Assembly (NCBI GenBank): GCA_964390565.1
Contig: CAYMII010000020.1
Location: 1 to 64,000, forward strand
Origin: UBA8529 sp964390565
GTDB lineage: Bacteria; Bacteroidota; Bacteroidia; Bacteroidales; Tenuifilaceae
Reading direction: 5' to 3'
Length of the DNA stretch: 64,000 bases
Shown here: positions 9,958-18,497 of the stretch, one piece after another
Numbering within the stretch: the first letter of the stretch is position 1
How the letters are laid out: each line of letters opens with the position of its first letter
Translations under genes and position numbers: made by a program
Notes under the pieces: model-generated
Told to the model about the DNA's origin: nothing
The model's input: only the letters and a program-made list of their open reading frames with translations
Database searches by the model: none

Positions 9958-12297
9958 ATGAAAATAGAGTTTAAGAATATGATAAGAACTAAGATGTTAG
10001 TTTATGTTCTTATTACTACCATTTCTGTACTTGGCGTTGTTGGTGCATTTGTTGCTTATAGATTAAATAAAATGGCGCTTAATAATGCCATAGCAATTGC
10101 ACATGGGGAAGCCCAAAAAACGGCAAATCTTGTTAAGGCTGACTTAGAACTTGATCTTGGTTTTGCTCGTGCATTTGCAAATTCGTTAAATACCTACTCA
10201 AAATATAGTAAAGAGAAACTTGATTCCACTTTTACCACCATTATTAAAAATCTAGTATTAGAGAACCCACGTTATATGACAGTTTGGTGTACGCTGGAGT
10301 ACTCACTAATAGTTAAAGACTATGATAAAACTTACGGTAGGAGATCCTATACTGGTTTCTTGAAAAATGGCGTTCCTCTAATTGAAGAAGAACAAAAAAA
10401 TTTAACCGGCGATTTAACAACAAGCAACTACTACTCATCCAAAATTCAAAATGCCGAAATGGTCTTAGATCCTTATATATTTCAACTTGAAGGGAAAGAT
10501 TATTTAGCTACAACCGTTAGCGCACCAGTTCGTCGAAATGGTACATTTCAGGGTCTTGGTGGAATCGACTTGGATTTAACCAAGTTTCAAAAAATCATCG
10601 ATGAAACAAAACCATTCCCTGGCACTTTCGTTTCATTGCTTTCAAACAACGGAACCATTATTGCCCACTCTAATAAAGACTATGTTAAAAAGACTCTGAG
10701 AGAGATTTCTCCCGAAGAGGATATTGCAAACCAAATTACCGAAAAGATTAAGCAGGGCAAGGGTCTTTCATACTATGACGATAATAGTGGCGAAAAACGA
10801 CTTGTTATTTATACTCCAATTCAAGTTGGTAATACTCCTACCCCTTGGTCAGTCAGTTTATCGATTCCAGAAAGAGTTATAATGAGTGAAGCCACATCGT
10901 TACTTTTTAGTGTTTCGATCGTTGCATTTTTGGGCATTATAGTTCTTGGGGTTGTTATATGGTTAATTGCACGCTCTATAACCGAACCTCTTCAAAGAAC
11001 TACTGATCTTCTTCAAAATCTTGCACAAGGTGATATTGATAAAACCAAGAAAGTATTTGTTACAAGTGGCGATGAGATTGAGGCTATGGCAAAATCAGTT
11101 AGCAAGGTTATTGATGGCTTAAATGTTACCGAAAACTTTGCCCGCGAAATTGGCAAAGGCAACCTCGATGCGCAATACGAACTACTTGGTGAGAAAGATA
11201 CTCTTGGTATTTCTCTTCTTGAGATGCAAAAAAGCCTAAAGCATTCTCACCAAATTGAGATAGAAAGAAAAATTGAAGAAGAAAAACAGAATTGGGCAAC
11301 AAAGGGCATTGCTATGTTTGGCGATATACTTCGTCAGAATAACGATAACCTTGCCGAGCTATCTTACAATATTATTAAAAATATAGTAAGCTATTCATCA
11401 TCAATACAAGGCGGAATATTTATCCTAAATGATAACGATAAGGATAACCCAGTAATCGAAATGACTGCTTGCTACGCTTACGATAGACGCAAGTTTATGG
11501 ATAAGCAGATTGTTATTGGCGAAGGCTTAGTTGGAAGATGCTTTACTGAAGGCAAGCCAATATTTATGGTTGATATTCCAAAAGATTATATAACAATCAC
11601 ATCTGGACTTGGAAAAGAAAACCCTCGTTGTTTGCTACTTGTTCCATTAAAAACCAACGATGAAACCCTTGGCGTAATTGAAATAGCATCGTTTAAAGTT
11701 TACGAAAAGCATCAAATCGAATTTATTGAAAAGATTGCCGCCAGCATTGCCTCAACCATATCGAGCGTTCGAATAAATATTCGTACTGCTGAACTCCTAG
11801 CCAAATCGCAACAACAGGCTGAGGAGATGGCTGCTCAGGAAGAAGAAATGCGTCAAAACATGGAAGAGTTGCAAGCAACTCAGGAGGAGATGGAGCGCAA
11901 GCGCCATGAGCAGGAGCTAATTCAAAAAGAACTTCGCGAAGACAAATCGCTTCTCGATTCTCTTCTTCAAAACTCTCCAGATTACATTTTCCAAAAAGAT
12001 ATTAGCGGCAAGTACGTTCATGTTAGCAACTCAATGCTAAGCCTATTCAACGCATTCAGCCCCGAGGAGGTAATCGGATTATCCGATTTCGATTTGTTGG
12101 ATAGAGATCAAGCAGCAAGAACTTACCGCGATGAGCAGGATGTTATTAGAACTAAATCACCAATCATTAATAAGGTTTACGATGTAGTTTTTAGCGATGG
12201 TGAGCACAGAATTGCGGTAACAATCCTTCCATTGGTTGATGAAAATGATAATATTAATGGAGTGCTAGGTGTAACTAAGATTATAACGAATTTATAA
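9958..12297 (+). CDS. Membrane sensor: dCache-HAMP-GAF-coiled coil-PAS, no output domain (paralog)
   Basis: This 779-residue protein is a clear paralog of the one at 779-3091. It has a membrane segment (about 15-35), a double-Cache region (about 45-310), a second membrane segment (about 320-340), HAMP, GAF (about 470-620, with the shared ITSGLG and PRCLL blocks), a coiled coil with EEMAAQEEEMRQNMEELQATQEEMERK, and a C-terminal PAS (LLDSLLQNSPDYIFQKD onward). Again nothing follows the PAS, so output must come from a partner or from conformational coupling. It is transcribed divergently from the TPR-SpoIIE phosphatase, 220 bases apart, and that phosphatase is therefore the nearest plausible partner. 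A bidirectional terminator closes it. Confidence 0.82.
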   Translation: MKIEFKNMIRTKMLVYVLITTISVLGVVGAFVAYRLNKMALNNAIAIAHGEAQKTANLVKADLELDLGFARAFANSLNTYSKYSKEKLDSTFTTIIKNLVLENPRYMTVWCTLEYSLIVKDYDKTYGRRSYTGFLKNGVPLIEEEQKNLTGDLTTSNYYSSKIQNAEMVLDPYIFQLEGKDYLATTVSAPVRRNGTFQGLGGIDLDLTKFQKIIDETKPFPGTFVSLLSNNGTIIAHSNKDYVKKTLREISPEEDIANQITEKIKQGKGLSYYDDNSGEKRLVIYTPIQVGNTPTPWSVSLSIPERVIMSEATSLLFSVSIVAFLGIIVLGVVIWLIARSITEPLQRTTDLLQNLAQGDIDKTKKVFVTSGDEIEAMAKSVSKVIDGLNVTENFAREIGKGNLDAQYELLGEKDTLGISLLEMQKSLKHSHQIEIERKIEEEKQNWATKGIAMFGDILRQNNDNLAELSYNIIKNIVSYSSSIQGGIFILNDNDKDNPVIEMTACYAYDRRKFMDKQIVIGEGLVGRCFTEGKPIFMVDIPKDYITITSGLGKENPRCLLLVPLKTNDETLGVIEIASFKVYEKHQIEFIEKIAASIASTISSVRINIRTAELLAKSQQQAEEMAAQEEEMRQNMEELQATQEEMERKRHEQELIQKELREDKSLLDSLLQNSPDYIFQKDISGKYVHVSNSMLSLFNAFSPEEVIGLSDFDLLDRDQAARTYRDEQDVIRTKSPIINKVYDVVFSDGEHRIAVTILPLVDENDNINGVLGVTKIITNL

Positions 12298-12315
12298 ATC
12301 ACTCTACATAAAAAG

Positions 12316-12343
12316 AAAAGGGCTATTAAATAGCCCTTTTTTT
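12316..12343. terminator. Bidirectional Rho-independent terminator
   Basis: The stem agggcta/tagccct is extended by flanking A and T tracts on both sides, giving a ten-pair hairpin that can end transcription in either direction. It separates the convergent sensor and nfo genes. Confidence 0.88.
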
Positions 12344-13184
12344 ATTTTACAAAGGATTTTAGTAGACTTATCTCTTCTTTCCAAATTGTTTCATCAGGCG
12401 TTTCAAGAATAAGTGGAATATTATCGAAGCGAGAATCGCCCATTATCATTTTAAAGATATCGATACCCAAAAAGCCTTTCCCTAAACTATCGTGCCTATC
12501 GACTCGGGTTGCCAACTCCTTTTTAGAATCGTTGATGTGCATCCCTTTAAGGTATTTAAACCCGATTATTGAATCGAATTTGGCAAATGTATCCTTAAAT
12601 CCTTTCTCGGTTTTAATATCGTATCCAGCAGTATAAGCATGACAGGTATCAATACAAACCCCAACTCTGGTTTTATCCTCAACGTTATCGATTATGACCT
12701 TTAATTGCTCAAAAGTAAAGCCAAGGTTACTTCCTTGCCCCGAAGTGTTTTCAATAACAGCAATTACCCCTTTGGTTTTATCGAGAGCGATATTGACACT
12801 TTCAGCAATCAGCTTTAAACAGACTTCATCGCTTATCTTGCCTAAAGAACTGCCAGGATGAAAATTGAGCCTATCGAGGCCTAGCTGCTCGCAACGCTGC
12901 ATTTCATCAATAAACGCTTCGCGTGATTTATCTAACCCCTCTTTTTCAGGATGGCCAAGGTTGATCAAATAGCTATCGTGCGGTAATACCTGAAAAGGTT
13001 GATATCCATATAGTTCGCAATTCTTCTTAAACTTTGATATGCTATCCTTTGTTAGCGGCGCAGCCTTCCACTGACGCTGATTTTTGGTAAATAACGCAAA
13101 TGCGGTTGCGCCTATCTCATGCGCATTTATAGGGGCATTTTCAACCCCTCCCGATGCGCTAACGTGAGCTCCAATGTATTTCAT
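12342..13184 (-). CDS. nfo: Deoxyribonuclease IV (AP endonuclease)
   Basis: The 280-residue protein is a trinuclear-zinc AP endonuclease that cleaves 5' of abasic sites in base excision repair. Family motifs appear in order: GAHVSASGG, LPHDSYLINLG, NFHPGSSLG, VIENTSGQGSNLG, VCIDTCHAYTAGYD, MHINDSK, DRHDSLGKG and the final LETPD. These supply the expected His, Glu and Asp zinc ligands. The length matches E. coli Nfo. A TAnnTTTG box on the minus strand lies 20 bases upstream of the ATG at 13184. Its stop codon sits in the tail of the shared terminator with the convergent sensor gene. Confidence 0.94.
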   Translation of the reverse strand: MKYIGAHVSASGGVENAPINAHEIGATAFALFTKNQRQWKAAPLTKDSISKFKKNCELYGYQPFQVLPHDSYLINLGHPEKEGLDKSREAFIDEMQRCEQLGLDRLNFHPGSSLGKISDEVCLKLIAESVNIALDKTKGVIAVIENTSGQGSNLGFTFEQLKVIIDNVEDKTRVGVCIDTCHAYTAGYDIKTEKGFKDTFAKFDSIIGFKYLKGMHINDSKKELATRVDRHDSLGKGFLGIDIFKMIMGDSRFDNIPLILETPDETIWKEEISLLKSFVK

Positions 13185-13203
13185 GTGATATTGTCAGTTT
13201 AAA

Positions 13204-13211
13204 CAAAACTA
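13204..13211 (-). promoter_or_regulatory. Bacteroidota -7 box for nfo
   Basis: On the minus strand the sequence reads TAGTTTTG, matching TAnnTTTG, about 20 bases before the nfo start codon. No clear -33 TTG was assigned. Confidence 0.5.
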
Positions 13212-13278
13212 CAAATATTTTAGATGCAATAATAACATCAAATGATTGCTAATGTTTTAAAACAAATAGTTATCGATG

Positions 13279-13286
13279 TATCTTTG
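13279..13286 (+). promoter_or_regulatory. Bacteroidota -7 box (TATCTTTG)
   Basis: TATCTTTG matches TAnnTTTG and lies 16 bases before the ATG at 13302. Its position rules out the more upstream in-frame ATG at 13242, which would precede the transcription start. Confidence 0.6.
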
Positions 13287-13301
13287 CAAAAAACAACTAC
13301 T

Positions 13302-13655
13302 ATGACTCACGATATATCAGGCAAATGGAAGTTCATCGAGGAGTTTGAATGCGGAACCGACGAGGGATACGCCTATTTAACACAAGAAGGCGAAATTATT
13401 AATGGGTATTTAGAGTATAAAGAGTCGATTGAGGATGAAGAGCCATTTATGGTTAAACAGGTGGTTTCGGGAACCATTCACAACAACCAAATAAACCTAA
13501 AAGGTGATATTGTTACCTCTCCTGATGGTTCGCCTATTACAGATTACAACCTCGACACAATGCAGGGAACTTTAACCCACGAAGGTAAAATAGTTGGACA
13601 CAGCTTCGATAGCGAAGATATTTGCGGGGTATTTGTAATGGAAAGAGTAAAATAG
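13302..13655 (+). CDS. Small hypothetical protein, beta-rich
   Basis: This 117-residue acidic protein begins MTHDISGKWKFIEEFECG and shows alternating strands, including GYAYLTQEGEIINGYLEY, VSGTIHNNQINLKGD and GTLTHEGKIVGHSF. The pattern resembles small lipocalin-like or cupin-like beta-barrel domains in which a substance or damage response is scored ('GxW' followed by strands), but no family could be named with confidence. No signal peptide or membrane segment is present, so it is probably cytoplasmic. The start at 13302 is chosen because a TATCTTTG promoter box ends 15 bases before it. An upstream ATG at 13242 would add 20 residues of poor coding character. The gene is divergent from nfo and convergent with a membrane protein 1 base away. 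Confidence 0.65.
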   Translation: MTHDISGKWKFIEEFECGTDEGYAYLTQEGEIINGYLEYKESIEDEEPFMVKQVVSGTIHNNQINLKGDIVTSPDGSPITDYNLDTMQGTLTHEGKIVGHSFDSEDICGVFVMERVK

Positions 13656-13656
13656 T

Positions 13657-14058
13657 TTACTTATCCCAAGACATTAGAAGGGTTTTGAAGTTCTCGATTT
13701 TAACCAAATAGTAAATTGTCCAAAGGATAATCCAGCTAAATGCAATAATCAAGTAACACAGAGCTAATAACGGTATTTTATCATTATCACTTCCAAAAGT
13801 AACATAAGTAAAGAGTAACAAATAAAGTAATGACATAATTGTATTGAACACTATAGAACTTTTAATACTCATACTCCATACACCGGTGAGCATATTGTAA
13901 CCTAATAATTTATCGGTTATTAAAACGCGACCATCCTCTGTTTCATTAATTTTAATCTGAACTGTAGAATCAAGTTTAACAATAATTTCACCGTATTGCT
14001 CCTTAACCTGATAATTGTATTTTTTTAGTTTTGATTTTAGTTCTTCTCTGTTAATCAT
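13657..14058 (-). CDS. Hypothetical small membrane protein
   Basis: The 133-residue protein has a soluble N-terminal half of about 65 residues with strand-like alternation (YGEIIVKLDSTVQIKINETEDGRVLITDKLLGYN) and two membrane helices, roughly residues 66-87 and 95-117, followed by a short tail. I do not recognise the family. The soluble half reads like a small PH-like or beta-sandwich fold, which is only an impression. It lies between a small cytoplasmic gene on the other strand and a terminator hairpin, so it is probably expressed alone. The ATG at 14058 is the only good start. Confidence 0.6.
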   Translation of the reverse strand: MINREELKSKLKKYNYQVKEQYGEIIVKLDSTVQIKINETEDGRVLITDKLLGYNMLTGVWSMSIKSSIVFNTIMSLLYLLLFTYVTFGSDNDKIPLLALCYLIIAFSWIILWTIYYLVKIENFKTLLMSWDK

Positions 14059-14092
14059 ATGCCACTTTTATTAGGTAATTAGTAAAAATAAC

Positions 14093-14128
14093 AAAAAAAG
14101 GCGTAAAACCATTAGATTTTACGCCTTT
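14093..14128 (-). terminator. Rho-independent terminator for the thioredoxin-like gene
   Basis: A 12-pair stem aaaggcgtaaaa/ttttacgccttt with an eight-base loop reads into T residues on the minus strand, 18 bases after the stop of the gene at 14146. Confidence 0.82.
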
Positions 14129-14145
14129 GATAACTTAAGAAGTTC

Positions 14146-14637
14146 TTATTTATCTGGATAGTTCTTTGGATCTAACGCTTTAAAATTCCACTGTTTTAGG
14201 AATATCGATACTTTCTTAGGGTCGTAGCCTTTATCCAACTCTAAAAAACCTGAATCTTGGGTGTGAAGTAGTTTTCCACTACCATCTAAAACAAGAAATA
14301 CAGGAAAACCAAATCGCTGAGGATTTTGATAAGTTTTTAAAACATCAAGATTCTTATTCTCCTTGCTATAGTTCAAAAGGACATATACATAATCAGCCTT
14401 TATTAAAGAGTCGATTTTGGGATCGGTTGTAGCCATTTTATGAAACTTGATGCACCATGAGCACCAGTTTCCGCCAACTTGAACTAGAACATGCTTATTC
14501 TCGGCTTTTGCCTTAGCAATAGCATTCTTTAAATCGGCCTTGGCATCAGCATTTGGGTTGTACGCGTTTGGCTTCTCCTGCGCAAATAGAATCATAGCAG
14601 CAAGGATAAGAACAGATGTTAAAATTGATCCTTTCAT
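14146..14637 (-). CDS. Secreted thioredoxin-like protein
   Basis: The 163-residue protein has a signal peptide (MKGSILTSVLILAAMILFAQ) and a thioredoxin fold with the redox pair C59-x-x-C62 in GGNWCSWCIKF, followed by VLLNYSKEN and the cis-Pro loop RFGFPVFLVLDGSG. This is the layout of the thioredoxin_7 / DUF255-like exported thioredoxins of Bacteroidota, which reduce or isomerise disulfides in the periplasm. It has its own terminator downstream and is not obviously in an operon. The next gene upstream on the same strand is the secreted M6 protease, which is separated by its own terminator. Confidence 0.83.
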   Translation of the reverse strand: MKGSILTSVLILAAMILFAQEKPNAYNPNADAKADLKNAIAKAKAENKHVLVQVGGNWCSWCIKFHKMATTDPKIDSLIKADYVYVLLNYSKENKNLDVLKTYQNPQRFGFPVFLVLDGSGKLLHTQDSGFLELDKGYDPKKVSIFLKQWNFKALDPKNYPDK

Positions 14638-14720
14638 AATTGATATTATTGATTATACTATTTCAAACATTCTAAAATATAGATTATATCAACGAGTAAA
14701 GGTTTAACTATTTTACAAAT

Positions 14721-14750
14721 AAAAAACCCGCGAAGAATTTCGCGGGTTTT
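14721..14750 (-). terminator. Rho-independent terminator for the M6 protease
   Basis: An eight-pair GC-rich stem cccgcgaa/ttcgcggg with a GAAT loop is flanked by A and T tracts, giving a strong hairpin 18 bases after the protease stop. The flanks would allow function in both directions. Confidence 0.88.
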
Positions 14751-14768
14751 AAAGAAATGAGTTAGTAG

Positions 14769-17700
14769 CTATTCCTTAATAATTTTCATGGTATGACGCT
14801 TAACACCATCATTTACAACTAAAACGTACATTCCGCTATTGAAGTCTGAAATATTAACCTCGTTAGAAGCGCTATTCGAAATATTTGTTTTCGAGTAAAC
14901 CTTTGCTCCTGTAATCGAGAAAATCTCAATAGACTTAATTTCACCATTGCTATCAATGGTTATCCTATCTTTTGCTGGGTTAGGATAAACGCTTAATATA
15001 ACATTACTGTTTTCAGTGAAATTGGTATTAACCTCATCATTTGAAGATGCAGATGATGTAGTGATAGTAATCTTAACATTTGGACGATAGCTGGTAACTG
15101 TTCCGTTGCCTGTTGGTGCTGAATTGTCAGCCCTTATGTACATATGCTTGCTTGTTGCTGAAGTATAGCGAACTTTTGCACCAGTACTTGTTCCTGCTCC
15201 AGTTCCTCCATAATTAGTTTCAACAAGAACCAATAGGTTATTTGAACCTCCGGTAAAGTTAAAGGCTGTAGACAAAGCAAACTCTTTCCATGCATTCGCT
15301 GTTGTTCCTGCCATAGTTCCGCTATACACTAGAGTTGCTCCAGAAATTGAACTTGCCCAAGTTGTAGCAGTAAGAGTTGTAGCAGTAGTATGCTTAACAT
15401 AAATCTTAATTGGAATATTATAAGTTGTGGTTAAAGTAGGATACCAAGCCAACTTGCTAATTGATCCAACTTTGCCAAGTTCAGCAGCAGTGTAAATTGA
15501 TGCGCTTCTTTCGTACCCATAATAGCAATTGATTGGATAACCTTGAGTTGAAGTTCCTGTTCCAATTGTTACATCAGTAGTTGTTCCGCCACCACTTGTT
15601 AATGTAGTGAAAGAAACTTGAGAGCCATAAGCCGTTCCGTTTGCATTAATTGCATAAGCTCTAACATAGTATAGAGTATTTGCTGCAAGGCCTGTCATAT
15701 TTGCTGTGAACGAACCTGTACCTGTACCGCTTGTAACCTTTGTATTAGCAGTTGTTGGGTTAGCAGTTGTTGCATAACAAATACCTCTTTCGGTAACAGT
15801 TGCACCACCATCAGCAGTAACATTACCACCACTAGTTGCAGAACTTGCGGTTATGCTAGATGCAGCAGTCGTTGAAACGGTTGGTATTGTTGTAGAAGAA
15901 CCACTAGTTATCGAAATATTATCAACATACCAGTAATCGATTTGGTATAAATCTCCTGTAGCTACAAGTGCAAAATAAGTAGTTGCAGAATTTAGGTTTG
16001 TTGTAACGGATACATTAACTGTTGCAGCAGCTATGTTAGTAGCAGATGTCGCAGCAGACCAACTTGTATTTGTCCAATTAGTTAAATCGTTAGATGTTTG
16101 AACTCGTAGAGTAACACCTGCAGCATAAGCATCGAGCATGTGCTTGAATGAGAAAGTAACTGAACTTACACCAACAGTATTTACAGCAGGAGTAATAACT
16201 CTTGTAGTACCTGGGTTAACTTGCTGATATGAGCACTTTAACTCGTAAGCAGCACCGCCAGCATTTGCAGTATTCGACATGCTCCAACGCTCGGTTATAC
16301 TTGTTCCTGTATTTTGTGTTGTCCATCCAGTAGGAAGAGTAGATGAAGCAAACGCTTGAGTTACAGGAAGAGTTAATGAAGTTGGATTTGCAGTAGTTGT
16401 GAAAGTCATATTGCTACCATAAGTTGTTCCAACAGAGTTAACCGCTTTTACTCTATAGTTATAAGTTGTATTTGCAGTTAAGCCAGTTAAAGCAGCAGTA
16501 ATGCTTGTTGCAGTAGCTCCAGTAACAGAGTTTGGAGTGCCATTAACCGTACTTCCGTAGCTGGTAGTTGTACCATACTCAAATGTAACTGTTGTTGTTG
16601 CATTATTTGCATTAACAGAAGCATTCAACGTTGCACCAGTTGTTGATACGCCCGAAGCAGCAACAGTTGAAGCTGTTGGAGCAGTTGGGGTTACAGAACC
16701 ACCCATAAAATCAAAAGTGATAGTCTTGGTGGTAGTATTCTCAACAATATTGGTAATTGGTTTTCCAGTATTCGCTGCAGCCCAAGATTTCATATTTGGG
16801 GTAGTGGCATCAGTAAATGATGTCTTTGCACTTGAACCAGGGAAAGGACAACCAGCGCCGTTAATTGTACCATAAGTACTTGCAGTTGTGCCTGGGTTTG
16901 TAGTCGCACTAGCGCATACAGGATACATTTTTTGTGGATAGGTTGCATTAATAGCATTTCCAGCAGATCCAATTGTACTATGAACATGATATATCATCAA
17001 ACCATGACCTGGAATGTTAGCATCAAAACCAACTTGCTGACGATTCTCAATTAACCAATACTCGTTAGTTGTTGTAGAATTAATCTGATAAAAACTTTTA
17101 TTTGCTTGTGCAGGAGTAACGGTAACAACTGCTGCTGAAGAAAGAACAGTAGCGGTTGCCCAACCATAAACTTTTACTTTTGTGTAAACATTATGCTGAG
17201 CAGGGGTAATACCATTATTATTCCATGAACCTGCAGCCATCATATCCCAATAACCTGTTCCGTCAAATTGACCACCAGTTGAATAGTTTGTATCATAATA
17301 GTCAGGAGCACCTAAAACGTGACCAAATTCGTGGCAAATTACTCCAATGGCGGTAATTGTTGAACCTGAACTACCACTTAACTCAGCAGAGCAAGAATAT
17401 TTACTAATTGATTTACCATCCTTTGTTACGGCTGTAGCAAGACTCCATGCATGAGCCCAAATACAATTTGCACCACCACCTGCTTCTTCGCCATAACCAG
17501 CATAAATAATATAAACACCATCTACAGTGCCATCACCATCATTATCAAAATCAGCAAAGTTTACACTAGCATCAGCTGCATTAATTGCTTCAGAAACTAA
17601 TAAACGAGGATTAACATCATTCCCCGATGCATCATTTGCACCATAGGTGCTCATATTGTTTGCAGCTGTGTATGGACCTGCAACGGTAACAGATAAATCA

Positions 17701-18278
17701 AATTGACCATAAGAGCTTTCAAGATAGAAATCTTTAACACTTCCTGTTGCTCCACCAGCATTGTATCCAACTTGGTTATATAGGTTATTAAAATCAGCCT
17801 GTGTTTTTGTGAAGGCTTTATCTTTATATCCCATTAAGATACATACAAGTTTTCTCGTTCCTGTGGTTGGGAATGCTTTCTGAGCCTCAGTTGCCTTAAT
17901 TGCATAAATACTCTTCATCAAAGAAACCTGACTTTGGCTATAAAGCAAACCTTTTGGGGTTTTAGAAAGGAGGTTTAACTCAGCAGCAGTTCTTTTTGCT
18001 TCATCGCTAGCTGCAATACCTGATGGTTGTATGTCCCCTTTAGCATCCTGAATCGCATACTCAAACACACCCTTACTGTTATACATAAGGGTATAACCAT
18101 CAGATGTTTTTGCCCATTTCACCTTTTCATCTCCCTGAAGTGTAACTGTTATTGTTGTACCATCAGGTTGAGTTACTTTAACTGGGTGTGGGTAGGCAAT
18201 CACACCCAGTGCAGTTTTTGTTACAAGCCCTGTTAAAATAATACAGAGCAAGAAAATCTTGTGTAGATTTCTTTTCAT
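14769..18278 (-). CDS. M6 family metalloprotease with FnIII-like domains and T9SS sorting domain
   Basis: The 1169-residue secreted protein starts with a signal peptide (about residues 1-25) and a pro-region. The M6 (immune inhibitor A-like) catalytic domain carries the zinc motif HEFGH at 316-320 followed by GAPDYYD. Downstream are two fibronectin-III-like repeats (about 545-625 and 795-890, each with a GLxANTxYxxRxxAxNxxGTxYG pattern), a jelly-roll domain between them (about 630-790) and a further Fn-like/BACON-like segment. The last 80 residues are a type A T9SS sorting domain (VYPNPAKDRITI, then GMYVLVV and a C-terminal MKIIKE). It is thus a large cell-surface or secreted protease exported through the type IX system. 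The low-complexity Thr/Ala/Ser-rich linkers are typical of such proteins. Confidence 0.9.
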   Translation of the reverse strand: MKRNLHKIFLLCIILTGLVTKTALGVIAYPHPVKVTQPDGTTITVTLQGDEKVKWAKTSDGYTLMYNSKGVFEYAIQDAKGDIQPSGIAASDEAKRTAAELNLLSKTPKGLLYSQSQVSLMKSIYAIKATEAQKAFPTTGTRKLVCILMGYKDKAFTKTQADFNNLYNQVGYNAGGATGSVKDFYLESSYGQFDLSVTVAGPYTAANNMSTYGANDASGNDVNPRLLVSEAINAADASVNFADFDNDGDGTVDGVYIIYAGYGEEAGGGANCIWAHAWSLATAVTKDGKSISKYSCSAELSGSSGSTITAIGVICHEFGHVLGAPDYYDTNYSTGGQFDGTGYWDMMAAGSWNNNGITPAQHNVYTKVKVYGWATATVLSSAAVVTVTPAQANKSFYQINSTTTNEYWLIENRQQVGFDANIPGHGLMIYHVHSTIGSAGNAINATYPQKMYPVCASATTNPGTTASTYGTINGAGCPFPGSSAKTSFTDATTPNMKSWAAANTGKPITNIVENTTTKTITFDFMGGSVTPTAPTASTVAASGVSTTGATLNASVNANNATTTVTFEYGTTTSYGSTVNGTPNSVTGATATSITAALTGLTANTTYNYRVKAVNSVGTTYGSNMTFTTTANPTSLTLPVTQAFASSTLPTGWTTQNTGTSITERWSMSNTANAGGAAYELKCSYQQVNPGTTRVITPAVNTVGVSSVTFSFKHMLDAYAAGVTLRVQTSNDLTNWTNTSWSAATSATNIAAATVNVSVTTNLNSATTYFALVATGDLYQIDYWYVDNISITSGSSTTIPTVSTTAASSITASSATSGGNVTADGGATVTERGICYATTANPTTANTKVTSGTGTGSFTANMTGLAANTLYYVRAYAINANGTAYGSQVSFTTLTSGGGTTTDVTIGTGTSTQGYPINCYYGYERSASIYTAAELGKVGSISKLAWYPTLTTTYNIPIKIYVKHTTATTLTATTWASSISGATLVYSGTMAGTTANAWKEFALSTAFNFTGGSNNLLVLVETNYGGTGAGTSTGAKVRYTSATSKHMYIRADNSAPTGNGTVTSYRPNVKITITTSSASSNDEVNTNFTENSNVILSVYPNPAKDRITIDSNGEIKSIEIFSITGAKVYSKTNISNSASNEVNISDFNSGMYVLVVNDGVKRHTMKIIKE

Positions 18279-18445
18279 AGGTTAGGTTAGTTTTAGGTTA
18301 GTAAATTAAAGCGGTTAAAAATCGGAAAACGAATATTGAACCATCTATCATAAAAAGCTAATTTGCCACGGAGTAATCGCTATTTATTTATAATGAAAAC
18401 TCCTGCCTTTTATAAACCTCCCTAACTGATGATATATTAAAAAAC

Positions 18446-18480
18446 AAAAAGGGTGCTTCGAAAAATCGAAACACCCTTTA
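18446..18480 (-). terminator. Rho-independent terminator for kbl
   Basis: On the minus strand aaagggtg/caccc arms with an inner ttcga/tcgaa pairing and one mismatch form a long hairpin followed by T-rich sequence, 18 bases after the kbl stop. Confidence 0.75.
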
Positions 18481-18497
18481 AAATATTTAATTTGAGA

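Noticed and set aside
14769..18278. Tandem DNA repeats in the M6 protease gene
   Set aside because: The Thr/Ser/Ala-rich stretches come from Fn-like domains and linkers with divergent codons, not from recent nucleotide repeats.
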